Assembly (NCBI GenBank): GCA_016630905.1
Contig: WBMQ01000020.1
Span: 31,224 to 95,223, forward strand
DNA length: 64,000 bases
Direction of reading: 5' to 3'
Origin: Capillidium heterosporum
Lineage: Eukaryota > Entomophthoromycota > Entomophthoromycetes > Entomophthorales > Capillidiaceae
Shown here: positions 43,776 to 53,998 of the stretch, piece after piece
Numbering within the stretch: position 1 is the stretch's first letter
Layout of the letters: every line of letters starts with the position of its first letter
Notes under the pieces: model-generated
Databases searched by the model: none
The model's input: the letters and a program-made list of their open reading frames with translations, nothing else
Told to the model about the DNA's origin: nothing
Translations under genes and position numbers: made by a program

Positions 43776-44350
43776 AGTATTACTATGCTGAAAGTAAAAG
43801 TACGGGTAAAGGATAAGTTTATTTAGGGACAAAGGACGAGATCAGGCTGCTGGGAACAGCTATGGCTAGGGACAGGGGGTGAGTAACAGCTATTTAGAAA
43901 ATAGCGAGGTGGAACGTTGTCAAGATGCTGGCTTTTGGTAGTCGTCGAGGGGTTTAAATATCCCTTTGGCATCTTGGTTGTAGTGATGCTAGCGGGATTG
44001 GTTTCCCCTTTGGCAATCCACTACTCTATAGATTAAGTGAGTGTTTACCAAGTTTATCCAAAAGAGCCAGTAATTCTATTAACTACTACTGGTGCGTTTC
44101 CATGGTTGGAAGGTGTGGATCAGCTAATGTGCTGCTAATCGCTAGAGTTCCCAGGTTATGGTCAAGTTTAAGAAAATATAAAGGTAATCGAAATAATTGA
44201 TATGTGAGGTGGATTCGTAACTTAGTTATGAATTGGGGAACAGAAAAAAAGAATTTGAAAATTAGTAAGAAATAGCAAGAGGGAGGGAATCTAAGAAAAG
44301 AATAGGTCTATGACCTAATAATCGGGATTGTGACGACCAGGGTTGTTACA
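43310..44350 (-). mobile_element. LTR1 solo LTR nested in another LTR1, CGATC duplication
   Basis: On the plus strand TGTAAGGTCCAGGG to CAGGGTTGTTACA, 1,041 bp, flanked by CGATC (43305-43309 and 44351-44355). It defines the exact LTR1 ends, 5'-TGTAACAACCC...CCTGGACCTTACA-3'. It lies in the opposite orientation to its host and carries the best preserved long-form LTR1 ORF. Confidence 0.95.
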
Positions 44351-44716
44351 CGATCAACCCTTTCGAGCCAACGTTAACCTACCAGCCCATCCCTACCTTT
44401 GACCCTAACACTGTGGCACCGGCTGTTGCTCAACCATCACTTAATCGGCCCCCTCCAGTTCAGCATCATTCTACACCCAATTCTCAACCCATCTCTTCGG
44501 TCTCCTCCTGGAACTGGGACTTGATTACCATTGTGTGGGCGTTCTTTATGGTATACCTCCTTCACCTAGCTGTCCGGTCTGCCATCCGGAGAACCCAAGC
44601 CTTTGTCACAAATGCAGTGATGGGCCTTAGTTCCGCTTTCCTCACCCACCACATCATTAGCTCGCAATATGATGCCACCATTAGTTGGATCTAGTGGCAC
44701 CTCTCTGGACCTTACA

Positions 44717-45007
44717 ATGATAGTATTGACAGTATCAATTAAAAATTAGAGGAGTTGTAGGTGTAGATGAAATTAAAATTTCCATTTAAGCTGTAAAACT
44801 TTAGTAATAGTAGGGTTCATTCAAAGTACATCCAAAACTACAAATTAATTGTATTATCAGGTAGACAACAAAACTAGCTATAGTAAATCTGATTGGGGAC
44901 TTGTTGAATACACTTGACGAGCTATATAAAAAGGATTCTAATGTTTATATACTAAAATACAACACCAGTATATGCGACGAAAATTTAATGAGTGTGGACC
45001 TGATGCT
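44717..45007. other. Intergenic spacer
   Basis: Short AT-rich stretch between an LTR1 end and the bHLH remnant. Nothing recognised. Confidence 0.5.
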
Positions 45008-45645
45008 TCAAGCTAGCATTCTCCTTGATAAGATGTTGGATGAAGCTAATGGGTTGTGGAAGTACTTCACCTTGGAATACTTAATTCTCCTGTCATTGAG
45101 TAATACACACTTCAAACTTTCGAACAAATACATCATCTGTGTACGGCGTTGCCGTTCAGCCAACTTGCGTAACTCTTTCATGACTTTGTCTTGCTTTTGA
45201 AAACTTAATTTATTGTTCTTGAGAGAAAGGTAGGTAGAAAATTGGTCGAGAGAGTTTAGCTTGCTGAGACTTTTGTAATTTACTGAGAGGGAATGATAAT
45301 AAGGACAGCTTGAATCTCTTAGGAATTGTGTGGGGGAACTTAGGGCTGAAGAGTACCTATCGATTTTAGATAAAGTCAGTGTAAGTTATTGGTAAGTTAA
45401 CTTATCTATTGAGTAAATCGGATATTGAGTTTTCTAGATCTTCATCAAGGGGTATTATGCTAGCCAATGAAGGTAGCCTTGGCTTCTCCAAATTTTCGGT
45501 GTTGAGGACATCGTCTAGGTTATTTCCTAGGTTGTCGGCTTCCCTGGCAAAGTTGTAGGTAAAGTTCGCTTTGGTTGAAATTATGTTATCAACAATGGTA
45601 TCGATGATGAGATTACAGGATGCCTTGTATATATTAAATAGTTAA
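45008..45645 (-). pseudogene. bHLH transcription factor, probably broken
   Basis: On the minus strand, a frame open from about 45385 to a TGA at 45008-45010 encodes a basic region and helix typical of bHLH proteins: LRKLAERQRRTQMMYLFESL, then a loop and KYSKVKYFHNPL...ILSRRML. ERxRR is the DNA-contact signature. The only in-frame ATG is at 45181, right at the basic region. Further upstream (45405-45640) another minus frame, ANFTYNFAREADNLGNN... to SISDLLNR*, has protein-like composition and may be the preceding exon, but a TAA sits before the only plausible GT (a 45-nt GTTAAC...GATAG intron would follow). I therefore call it a damaged gene rather than a model. Target unknown. Confidence 0.45.
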
Positions 45646-46024
45646 AATCGTTGGGTAGTGATACTATAAATTATAAAACGGTAGCATAAGTTGAAAATAT
45701 AAAGAAGCTTATTAAATGCTTGAGAATTTATAGCTTCTTGACTAAAGCAAGTTTAGGTAAGAAATTGATGTAGGTCGGAAATTTAAACTTTTTAAGCAAC
45801 TGTAGTAAAATTTAGTTTGCAGATTCCCATTTTAACTTAACTTGCAGATTAGGACATAGAAGTAAGCACTTAGATGTATATCGAGGTTTACCGTTTTTTA
45901 TATTTAGTCCTTGAAAAGAGAAAGAAAACGTACACTTGAAATTAATTGTAAGCTGAAACTTGTGTTTTATTAGGAGTTAATGTAAGTTTTTGGAAAACTA
46001 TTACTAAAGTGAGCAATTCCCCTA
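45646..46024. other. Intergenic region, nothing recognised
   Basis: Upstream of the bHLH remnant. No upstream exon was identified. Confidence 0.4.
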
Positions 46025-46510
46025 TGTTAACTTAGCTCTCCAACTAAGTTGTATATTGAACATTGGATTAGTTGAGTTTTTTGTATATAATCCACATTTG
46101 TACTACTATTTGACAATGTGCTTTGGGTTATATATTTGCATCTTTTACTTATGTTTTTCCAGTACTTTAAATCACTACCCACCTATTTCTCATTATTTAA
46201 CCACCCACCAGTTTGCTTAGTTTATCTGAGATCAATTTTCTGTTATATATATAATTGCTGTTCAAACTCGATATCGGATTCTCCGATTGCTGCCCTGCAG
46301 ACAAAGTGAGTCTTAACCGCTGTGGTGGACCACCACAACCGGGGCATGAGCCTTCTGTTTTGTAGGAAAGAACCTATTTACAAGCCTCAAAGTTACGCCT
46401 TTTTTCTGAGCTACGATATATATGTCGAAGCTCTGGCATAGAGAGAAAAGGAAAAGTATTTTTGAATCAATTTATCAGTATTGTTTTGAGGTTTTTCTTT
46501 TTGGATTTCT
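46025..46510 (-). mobile_element. LTR2 copy, diverged and partial
   Basis: It begins TGTTAACTTAGCTCTCCAAC (the LTR2 3' end inverted) and shares GACAATGTGCTTTGGGTTATA and GAGCTACGATATATATGTCG with other LTR2 copies. The other end fades out near 46510 and the TGTTGGCTGG terminus is missing. Confidence 0.65.
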
Positions 46511-46519
46511 CAGATCATA

Positions 46520-46700
46520 AGAATTAAGAAATAATTTATCGGTAAATACGTAGTTACTCAGTTTTATATGTAGAACAATACATAATTCGTAAATGAGCTG
46601 ATAATTACTTAACTAACAGCCTATTTAATATTTAATAGGAAAATGTGCTATAAATTTAATATTATTTAATTACTCAGTTTAAGTATTTCATCCTGCATCT
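46520..46700 (+). repeat. 3'-flank fragment of the small secreted protein gene
   Basis: It matches the conserved 3' UTR-like block at 11450-11640 and 29421-29600 and, inverted, 47390-47580. No coding part precedes it. Together with the inverted copy it brackets the LTR1 at 46703-47286. Confidence 0.55.
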
Positions 46701-46702
46701 AA

Positions 46703-47286
46703 TGTAAGGTCCAAGGGGGTGCCGTTGGATTCAACTAATGATGGTGTCATAATGAGAGCGTATGACATGAGAGATCGGAACAGTAAAACTAATGCCGACC
46801 ACTACATTGGTAATATGAATCACTCAAAAGAGGTAAGTTTGAAGAGAGGCGAAGAAAGCCAAGAAGTAGTGAGCTGAGAGGGCACAGAATTCGGACTACA
46901 TAGTAATGTTATGCTGATAACTAAGAACAAGACTTTATTCGTAGACTAGGAAACAGAATCAGGCTATCAGGAACAGCTATAGCTAAGGAATAGCGAGGTG
47001 GAACACTATCAAGATATAGACTTTTGATAGCGATCAAAGGATTTAAATATCCCTGATATTCTGAAATAGCTAATTTAAATGTAGGTTTATCCATCCTCAT
47101 AGTTAAGCGAAGAAGCAGAATTAAAAATTACAATAAAATCTAGAGGCAGAACAGGTTCGTAGCCAAAATAGCTATGAATTAAGTTATCGACAGAGAAAGT
47201 TGATAGAGCAAGTGGTATGGGAGAACAAATAAGCGGAGCAGAGCTATGGTCTAGTAGTAAGAATTGTAAAAATAAAGGCTGTTGCA
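46703..47286 (-). mobile_element. LTR1 copy, short and diverged
   Basis: On the plus strand TGTAAGGTCCAAGGGGGTGCC to AAAGGCTGTTGCA (584 bp). The final ACA is mutated to GCA. The internal ORF is destroyed. Flanks TCTAA and ACTAG do not match well. Confidence 0.75.
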
Positions 47287-47576
47287 ACTAGCATACTTTT
47301 TATAGAATTGCATAGCTATTCCAGAAATGTAACTCTATATACAAAATATTACCAACTATATAATGCACACTTTAAGTAATTTACAAGTTTTTTCAAGTTT
47401 GTTTAAGTATCTATTAATGATTTAAAATCTACTTAAATATGGAATAAAATATCATTAAGTTTATATTACATTCTTTTATTGAATAATAAATAGGCTTTTA
47501 GTGAGTAGTTATCGATTTATTTATAAATTATGTATTATATAAAACTAAGTAGTTATATATTTATCAATTTATTTCC

Positions 47577-47874
47577 TAATTTTAGTGATTCGGATGTGCC
47601 ATGATAACAAAGTGTTGCAGTTTTCATTGAAGCGGAGCTGGGCAAAGGCACTACCGGGACAGCATTCCATAGCCTTCAAATTTGAACCTGGCACTTTAGT
47701 AATCAAACGTGTAAACATTACTGCGGGGACTGCTTGGGTCAGGCATTTGGCACTGGCTACCATACTGACGATGGCAGAAATTAGGAAATAAGTTGGAAAT
47801 GTATCTGGACTGTTTGTTGTAATGTTTTTATTGAGAATTCGAGTCATCGATACTCTTTTTATACTGCTTTTCAC
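47577..47874 (-). pseudogene. Small secreted Cys-rich protein, copy C, internal deletion
   Basis: The frame starts at an ATG at 47874 (MKSSIKRVSM) that includes the old TATA region, so this start is doubtful. It contains TFPTYFLISAIVSMVASAK, lacks the central GCIDAI...KGC section present in copies A and B (roughly 180 bp missing), and keeps the C-terminal block AMECCPGS...RFNENC. It reads on to TAA at 47577 through TGG where copy A has TGA. It is divergently arranged with F-box copy 3 and probably non-functional because of the deletion. Confidence 0.55.
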
Positions 47875-47879
47875 ATTCT

Positions 47880-48804
47880 TAGGTGGTTACGTACTGCTTA
47901 CTATTCCTTCCTTCGAGGTGTCTCGGACCAAGGCTTAGAATGAGTATAGTTCCGCTTCCGTTAATGCTACAGTTCAACCCATTACTTTTAACTACAATTA
48001 AGCTACTCAAAGCTAAAGCTTCGTACTAGACCAAATAGGCTTTAAACCAATATTTAGGATGCAGCTTTTGTCCACCTCTATTCCATATCTAAATTGAAAT
48101 TTTCAAAGGAATAGACTTAATCGATAAGTCCTAGAGTCTTACTTTATAAAGTCCGTTTGGCTCTACCTTGGATTTGAAGGTGGACTATGTCTTGAGATTA
48201 AAGTTTGCCTCAGTGTAAACTTCCAAATACTGGCCTGCCAGTAACCAGTAACTTCATTAGGTTTTTAATTAGCTATAAAAATTTTAGAGGAATACACACT
48301 AACATATACATAACAATTATAAACACCGGTGAGCTATGATTCAAAAGATAGATCTGAGATTGGCAACTTTCTTGCAATGCCTAGCTCTAAAAGGTGTCTG
48401 TAGTTTCGAGTCTTGCTATACAAAGACATATAGAATTGAAAAACTCCCCAATTCTTTGAATGCAAACGTACATGTATTAAGAATCTTATAGACCAACCCC
48501 ATCCTAAAATAATCAATCAGTAGACTCTGTACTCATAAAGGCAAACTACTGTCGATAGCAGTGTCAACTGAGCTTATATTGGCTTTCAGAAGAATCCTTT
48601 TTAAATGGGCTTTTTTTGACCTTTGCATTTATTTTTAGCTTTGAATTCACCTGCTTTATTCTCTGCTTCAAGTTATTTTATGCTACACTTAACATAGAAC
48701 TTGTGCATCTATATGGATGTTTATTATTGTCTATTGATTAGAAAATTTTATTTGAAACGATATAGCTTATCAATTTATTATAACATGCTTGTAGGTTTAA
48801 TATA
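47880..48804. other. Diverged intergenic part of the F-box/secreted-protein pair
   Basis: Homologous to 27172-28700 (inverted, without its LTR3) and to 566-1340, but clearly diverged. No ORF is conserved among the three. Confidence 0.65.
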
Positions 48805-48980
48805 TTTCAAAAAATTGTAAAGGTCATATTTAGGTTCTATATATTAGCATATTTCAATCGAAATAAAGCTAGGGAAAAGTAAAATATCCATCCTCACAAC
48901 ACAAATTAGTAAAATATATATTTAGTGATGCCTATCAAACTCAAAAGGTTTGCAAATCTATTCAGTTGAATTAATATATT

Positions 48981-49130
48981 TTCCAATTAAACGTTCAGCA
49001 ACTTAAAAAATGAATAGCTAATATAGCTAAATGAGATGTTAAACAACCGCATAATTTTAAAGCAAGTGTTTAGCATTTACTTAGCTACACTAACTATTCA
49101 TTTTTTAGATTACTGACTATTTAATTGGAA
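48981..49130. repeat. 150-bp imperfect palindrome upstream of F-box copy 3
   Basis: Starts TTCCAATTAAACGTTCAGCA and ends TGACTATTTAATTGGAA. It lies within the identical inverted arm and 231 bp before the F-box start codon. Confidence 0.8.
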
Positions 49131-49360
49131 ATGTAACTTTCTTCTAATGCCTTTAGTACTAAGCCATTGTATTTTGTATCCAATGAAATTACAAGTGCTT
49201 TTAATCATAGAAAGTATTGGAGCTTGAAAAATAAAATGATGGAATATTATTCCAGAAACCAGTCATTTAATTTTTAGCTAATTTTAAGCTTTTTATCAAA
49301 CAAATATAAACTTTAAAATGGAGCCGATACAGCTGCTGTAAACACTCAGCCTAAACTAAT

Positions 49361-50851
49361 ATGAGCCAGCTATTAAAACTTCCTAACGAACTCCTTACAG
49401 CTGTTTTCTCAGCACTGGATAGAAAGACCCAATTCACTTTGGCCCAGCAGAACCAACTTGTACCTTTTCTTAGAGATTTGCCAGTAACAGCTTTATACAA
49501 ATGGAGTTATAGCTTGGATTCATCAGTGTATGCAATTGGTAAGTTTAGCAACTATACGAAGCTAGCTACATTGGAGCTTTGGCTTCCTGATGATTTTCAT
49601 TCCGACTGCTTTTCAAATTCAAGAAGCCATGATATGATTGGTGTGAGTCAAGTGGCCTTCAATAGAATTATAGGAAGCTTAGTAGTAAGTATAAAAAAGT
49701 TGAAGTCTTTTGGCTTACACTTTGAAGTTTGCCCATTGTCTACCAAAAGCCTCCCTATAGATATATCCACTTTAGGGTCAGCAGTTGCTAATCTCATCAA
49801 CTTCGAACTGAAGTGCTCTTCCAGGTACGTAAACTGGAACTGGGTAACTAATTTTCACATGCCCAAACTGACAAGTCTGGTTCTTGAAGTCTCCAACCTT
49901 GCTAACGAAAATTTCCTTGCACTTCAGAGAGCCTTCCCAAGCCTAGTGAAGCTTTCTATTCTTTGTAAAGGCAGAACCAAGTGGTCCTTCGAATATAAGA
50001 TGTCCAAGCTGAAGTACTTGAAGCTTGAGGTTAGAGTACTGCTCTCCCAGCACTTAACATCCATTAGTAAGAACTGTCCAAACCTTGAATATTTGAATTT
50101 AGATGTGGATAGCATAAAAGAATCAAGAGAGCCGTCATTCCGTTTCGAAAAGCTAACTCAACTCAAAGTTGCAATGCATGAATCTGGTTCCGAAGAGCTT
50201 GAATACATGCACAAGGTTTTAATTATGCAACACTTTCCAAAGCTCCAACGGCTGGAGTTGGGTAATAACTGGACAGAGCAAGACTTCTCCATCAATTCTG
50301 ACCTTTGGATAGGTCTCGAGACTTTAATTCTGTACCACTTTTCCTCCCAATCTTTAGCTAATTTACAGCTCCTACCCATGCTAAAAGTACTTATAGTCCC
50401 TATAAGCACATTTACCAATGAAGATTGTCTAAGAAAGTTGGTTGAATTTGCACCTAACCTGGAATGCCTACATCTTAAAGATTATACTGGCCATACTCAA
50501 CTCTTCAACTTTGAGCCCAAGTTAAAGTTAAAACAGCTTTCCTTTGAAAACTTTTCAAAGCTGGACCTCCCACTTGTCAATTTCGTAACCAAATGCAATA
50601 TGATACAAAAGTTTGGACTTTCCCTTAATATATCAACGTTTCTATACTCTTACCATGGAAATAGCCAAGCCAAGCTAAACTTCAAGCTACCTGACGCCCA
50701 GTTTCCCAACCTGTTGCATTTAGAACTGAAGTTTGTACCAAAAGAATTGAAGCTTTGGTTTGTAGGATGCTCTCCATCTCTCTTTAAATTAACCTTTGAG
50801 TATTTAAACGGTTATGCCTTTGAGGTTGCTGACACTCAATTCTTCTATTGA
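49361..50851 (+). CDS. F-box/leucine-rich-repeat protein, copy 3
   Basis: An intact 496-residue ORF from an ATG at 49361; the protein is identical to that at 25125-26615. The N-terminal F-box (LPNELLTAVFSALDRKTQF) should bind Skp1, and the LRR region (at least ten degenerate repeats from about residue 70 to 480) should recognise a ubiquitination substrate. No intron. Two functional copies plus the dead copy at 1906 make it a small local family. Promoter elements were not identified except the conserved palindrome. Such F-box/LRR families are often expanded in early-diverging fungi; the role of this one is unknown. Confidence 0.85.
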   Translation: MSQLLKLPNELLTAVFSALDRKTQFTLAQQNQLVPFLRDLPVTALYKWSYSLDSSVYAIGKFSNYTKLATLELWLPDDFHSDCFSNSRSHDMIGVSQVAFNRIIGSLVVSIKKLKSFGLHFEVCPLSTKSLPIDISTLGSAVANLINFELKCSSRYVNWNWVTNFHMPKLTSLVLEVSNLANENFLALQRAFPSLVKLSILCKGRTKWSFEYKMSKLKYLKLEVRVLLSQHLTSISKNCPNLEYLNLDVDSIKESREPSFRFEKLTQLKVAMHESGSEELEYMHKVLIMQHFPKLQRLELGNNWTEQDFSINSDLWIGLETLILYHFSSQSLANLQLLPMLKVLIVPISTFTNEDCLRKLVEFAPNLECLHLKDYTGHTQLFNFEPKLKLKQLSFENFSKLDLPLVNFVTKCNMIQKFGLSLNISTFLYSYHGNSQAKLNFKLPDAQFPNLLHLELKFVPKELKLWFVGCSPSLFKLTFEYLNGYAFEVADTQFFY

Positions 50852-51405
50852 AATTCTTAATGGAGCTCAAGTTCAATGAGTACGGTCTTAGTATAGTGAC
50901 ACCAAACAAGTTAAGAATTATCAACTGTCTGTATTTATAGCTCAATTAAATTAATGTATACCGTTTTAATGGTATATTTATTTTCATTTAAAATTTTATA
51001 AAAGGTTCAAGAAAAGCTCACTTATGATATTGCTATGGTAGTATTTGTGTTAAATGTACACGTTTAGGCCTTACAGAGCTGTGGATTATTTAAACGAATT
51101 GTAATCTTCAAATCTGTAACGAAACCTTAGAAGGCTTTCTCAGAGAATCAGCTTGATAATCCTCCTGGCTGACCAAACTCTATCTCCAAGATGGCTTGAC
51201 TCAGTAATTGGTTAATAGTTTTCTAAGAATCAACCTTAAAAAGGCGGATTCTTAGCATAGCCACAAAACCTCCAGCCTAGTTGCAATTTGAATCAATCTA
51301 CCAACCCTTACAATGAGACTTACCTATATTGGAGAATGGAAACGCTTTACAAATGGACGATAAGATCGGTTTTCAAAACAGGTTAAATACAAATTGTTTC
51401 CTTAA

Positions 51406-53671
51406 CCCATAGACGACGGCGTGTATGCATATGCATACACGAAATATAACCGGAATTTTCTTGAAATTTAGCATATGTAACAGAAAAAAGTTTGCAGGAG
51501 TAATATGTCTGCCTTAGTGCAAAGTACTTATATCTTATAGCATTCATTATTTAGTGCCCTATATAAAAAGTTATATCAAAAATAAAAATTATAAAAAATA
51601 TGTGTTTATTGACATTGTAGATGATATAGCTGAAAGCACTCAAGGCAAAAGGGTTTATCACATCGGCTGCATCGATATTTTACTGTTTTGCTATTATTTC
51701 TTGCAAAACCTGTGCCTTTAGCAATAGAAGTTCTTGAGTAGCAAGATATGCACCTTTTTTTGGCAATCTGCCTTCCCCTGGGACCTCCTGTAAAATATGC
51801 CTAGGACCATTCCGATTAACTGGCTGTAAACCCAAGATAGACTTTACAATTGATTTCCTAAAGTCAACGATCTTCATTTTAGACCCAGTGCATTCCTTAT
51901 ATAGCCTAAAAGCGTTTACTACTGCCATTTGACATACAGTATGAAAGAAAATCCGAATATACCACTTGGCTGTTCTGCGAATATATGGACTGTAGGCAGC
52001 CAATTGGTCGGATATATCTACATAGGTCTTTTCAGAATTGTAGTCATTAACTACTTTAGGCTTTCTACCAACTTTGGTAGCACCGTGGATAGTTGAAATC
52101 ATATAGATATCCTTTTTATCCTTCCATTTAGGACCATGATGCCATTTTGATTTTGCTTTGTAGCTATATTCCCTTTAGTTAAAGCTACTTGAATTACACT
52201 ACGTGGTAGACCAGACCTATTGTATTGAATGGTGCTTATTAAGTTAGTGTTTTTATGTAATAACCTTTTAGCAAGTATCAAGCTGGAATACCAGTTATCG
52301 ACATAAACTTTCCGACCTGCCCCGGTTAGATTATCCATCAATCTCATAACTACTTCTTCACCAGCAAGTAACTTCTTTGGTCGATATTCCTTTCCGCAAT
52401 AAATATATAGATCATAAGTATAACCACCCTTACAGCAAAGTTTAAAAATTTTAATGCCATAGCGACTCCGTTAGAAGAATTGAACTGACGGAAAAAGATA
52501 CGACCACGGAATTTCACCAAGCTTTCATCAATACAAACAGTTCCCCAGGACGGTAAAGAAGTTTACATTGTTCTACAAAAATATCCATAAACTGCTCAAC
52601 TTTCCCTATAAAATAAAAGTAAATATATACATATCATTGTATCTACCTAATCTTTGCCAACTTTCAATTTGGCTATTGTTACAAAGATGCAATGCCTTCA
52701 TCAGTTCTTCAAATCTCTCACGGGCTATAATATTTCTACAAATAGAATACCCTCCAAAAACTATCTCAGAAGACCAATAGTCGCGAAGGGTAGGTAGCTT
52801 GATAAAACCCATTTGTAGTGTAATACCCAAAAACACAAGGATCTCATCAACATCGGTGTCAGTATAGACGGGATTGTTCTCATGCCCATATCGATTAGTT
52901 TCAGCCACTATATGGCTGAGAAGCTTATCAGTTATTAATAATCGGTAGTAGTCATATGGAGTTTTACAATTTTCCATCAACCCAATGTTAATTCCAGCCT
53001 CAGGATCATGAAATGGCTCTCTAACAGGTTTAATAATATCTGAAGACCATTCATCAATTTCAATATCTGGTACATTCGAGTCACTATCAGGGCTGAATTC
53101 CAAAGTATACACAGTATGCTCTTGATTGTTCTCTCCATTAGTATCATTGCCAGGGCTGTAACTTGCACTATAAACAATTGGTTCAGAGGTATCGTCATTG
53201 CTACTATAGTCTTCATCTCCGCTGCTAGCTTTGTCTTCAGATATATCGCTATATTGTAATGGATTATCATAGGTTAAAGTAGTGTTTTCACGCTGAGTTG
53301 ACATTTTGTAAATAAAGTGAAAGATATATATTAATATATTTATTGAACTAACATTTATATATTTTTCAATATAATTTTTACATAATAAAGCGTTTCATTA
53401 ATTTAAATTCAGTGTATAATAGTAATAAAGGGTTAAAAGCTTTTTATCCTATATGATGAAGATTATGTATCCTTTTAGTCTTAATCGAACATAAAATTCT
53501 TTGATAGAATTGATAATATATAAAAATCAGCTATACAAATAAGAGTTTAAGTTTTCAATTTTTTGAGCATTTCTGTGTTTCATGTATTCAAATTCATATA
53601 CGGAATTTTTTTTAAATTTTTGGGGTCTCCACTTTTGAAAATTTGCTAAAAAGTGGTCCGTCGTCTATGGG
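51406..53671 (-). mobile_element. piggyBac-type DNA transposon
   Basis: Perfect 14-bp terminal inverted repeats (CCCATAGACGACGG at 51406-51419 and its complement at 53658-53671) are flanked by TTAA on both sides (51402-51405 and 53672-53675), the piggyBac target signature. It is 2,266 bp long with one transposase gene on the minus strand. It is inserted in an LTR3. Confidence 0.95.
51680..53304 (-). pseudogene. piggyBac transposase (DDE_Tnp_1_7), frameshifted
   Basis: From an ATG at 53304: an acidic N-terminus, then the transposase core (YDYYRLLITDKLL, EILVFLGITLQMGFIKLP, RDYWSS). A 41-nt intron (GTAGAT...TTATAG, 52606-52646) joins QRLG to KVEQFMDIF in frame. The catalytic Asp residues are visible as CIDES (near 52530), VYVDNW (near 52310) and TYVDISDQ (near 52020), matching the DDD triad. 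Two frameshifts break it: between FFRQFN and RYGIKIF near 52470, and near 52115 before MISTIHG. The C-terminal Cys-rich zinc region of many piggyBac proteins is not seen. Probably inactive now, but the ends could still be mobilised by a relative. Confidence 0.85.
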
Positions 53672-53998
53672 TTAATAAATCCACTAATTAGTAGCTTCAT
53701 TTTTTCACACATCGCTATCCCTTAACTTGTATAGCTTTTGAAAAAGTGATTATTCAATAGTAAGTATTTCGATTCCTTTGTACTATAGTCACTGCACGCC
53801 TTTTAGCACCAGCTTCCTATAACTGTTAAATTAGCCAAAATTAGAATAAGAACATTTCCAGCTTAGATTATCTTAGAGTTAAGATTAAACTCAGCGCTAG
53901 ATCAGGATTAGCTTAGGATTAGCAGAATTAACATAATATTAGAATCATTCATAATTAGGATTAGAGTCGATTAAATTGGATTAAGAATTGGAACCCTG

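Larger units (their letters stand above)
42630..44716 (+). mobile_element. LTR1 copy split by a nested LTR1
   Basis: The outer LTR starts TGTAACAACCCTAGTTGTTAC at 42630, is interrupted after AATACGATC at 43309, resumes with CGATCAACCC at 44351 and ends CTCTGGACCTTACA at 44716. Without the insert it is about 1,041 bp, equal to the nested copy. The 5-bp CGATC is the duplication made by the insertion. The outer flanks (AATTG and ATGAT) do not match. Confidence 0.93.
48805..50962 (+). repeat. Inverted duplicate arm B (2.16 kb)
   Basis: Partner of 25014-27171 on the opposite strand. It covers the proximal promoter, the palindrome, the whole F-box gene and about 110 bp of 3' sequence. Sequence identity appears complete in everything compared by eye. 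Confidence 0.85.
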
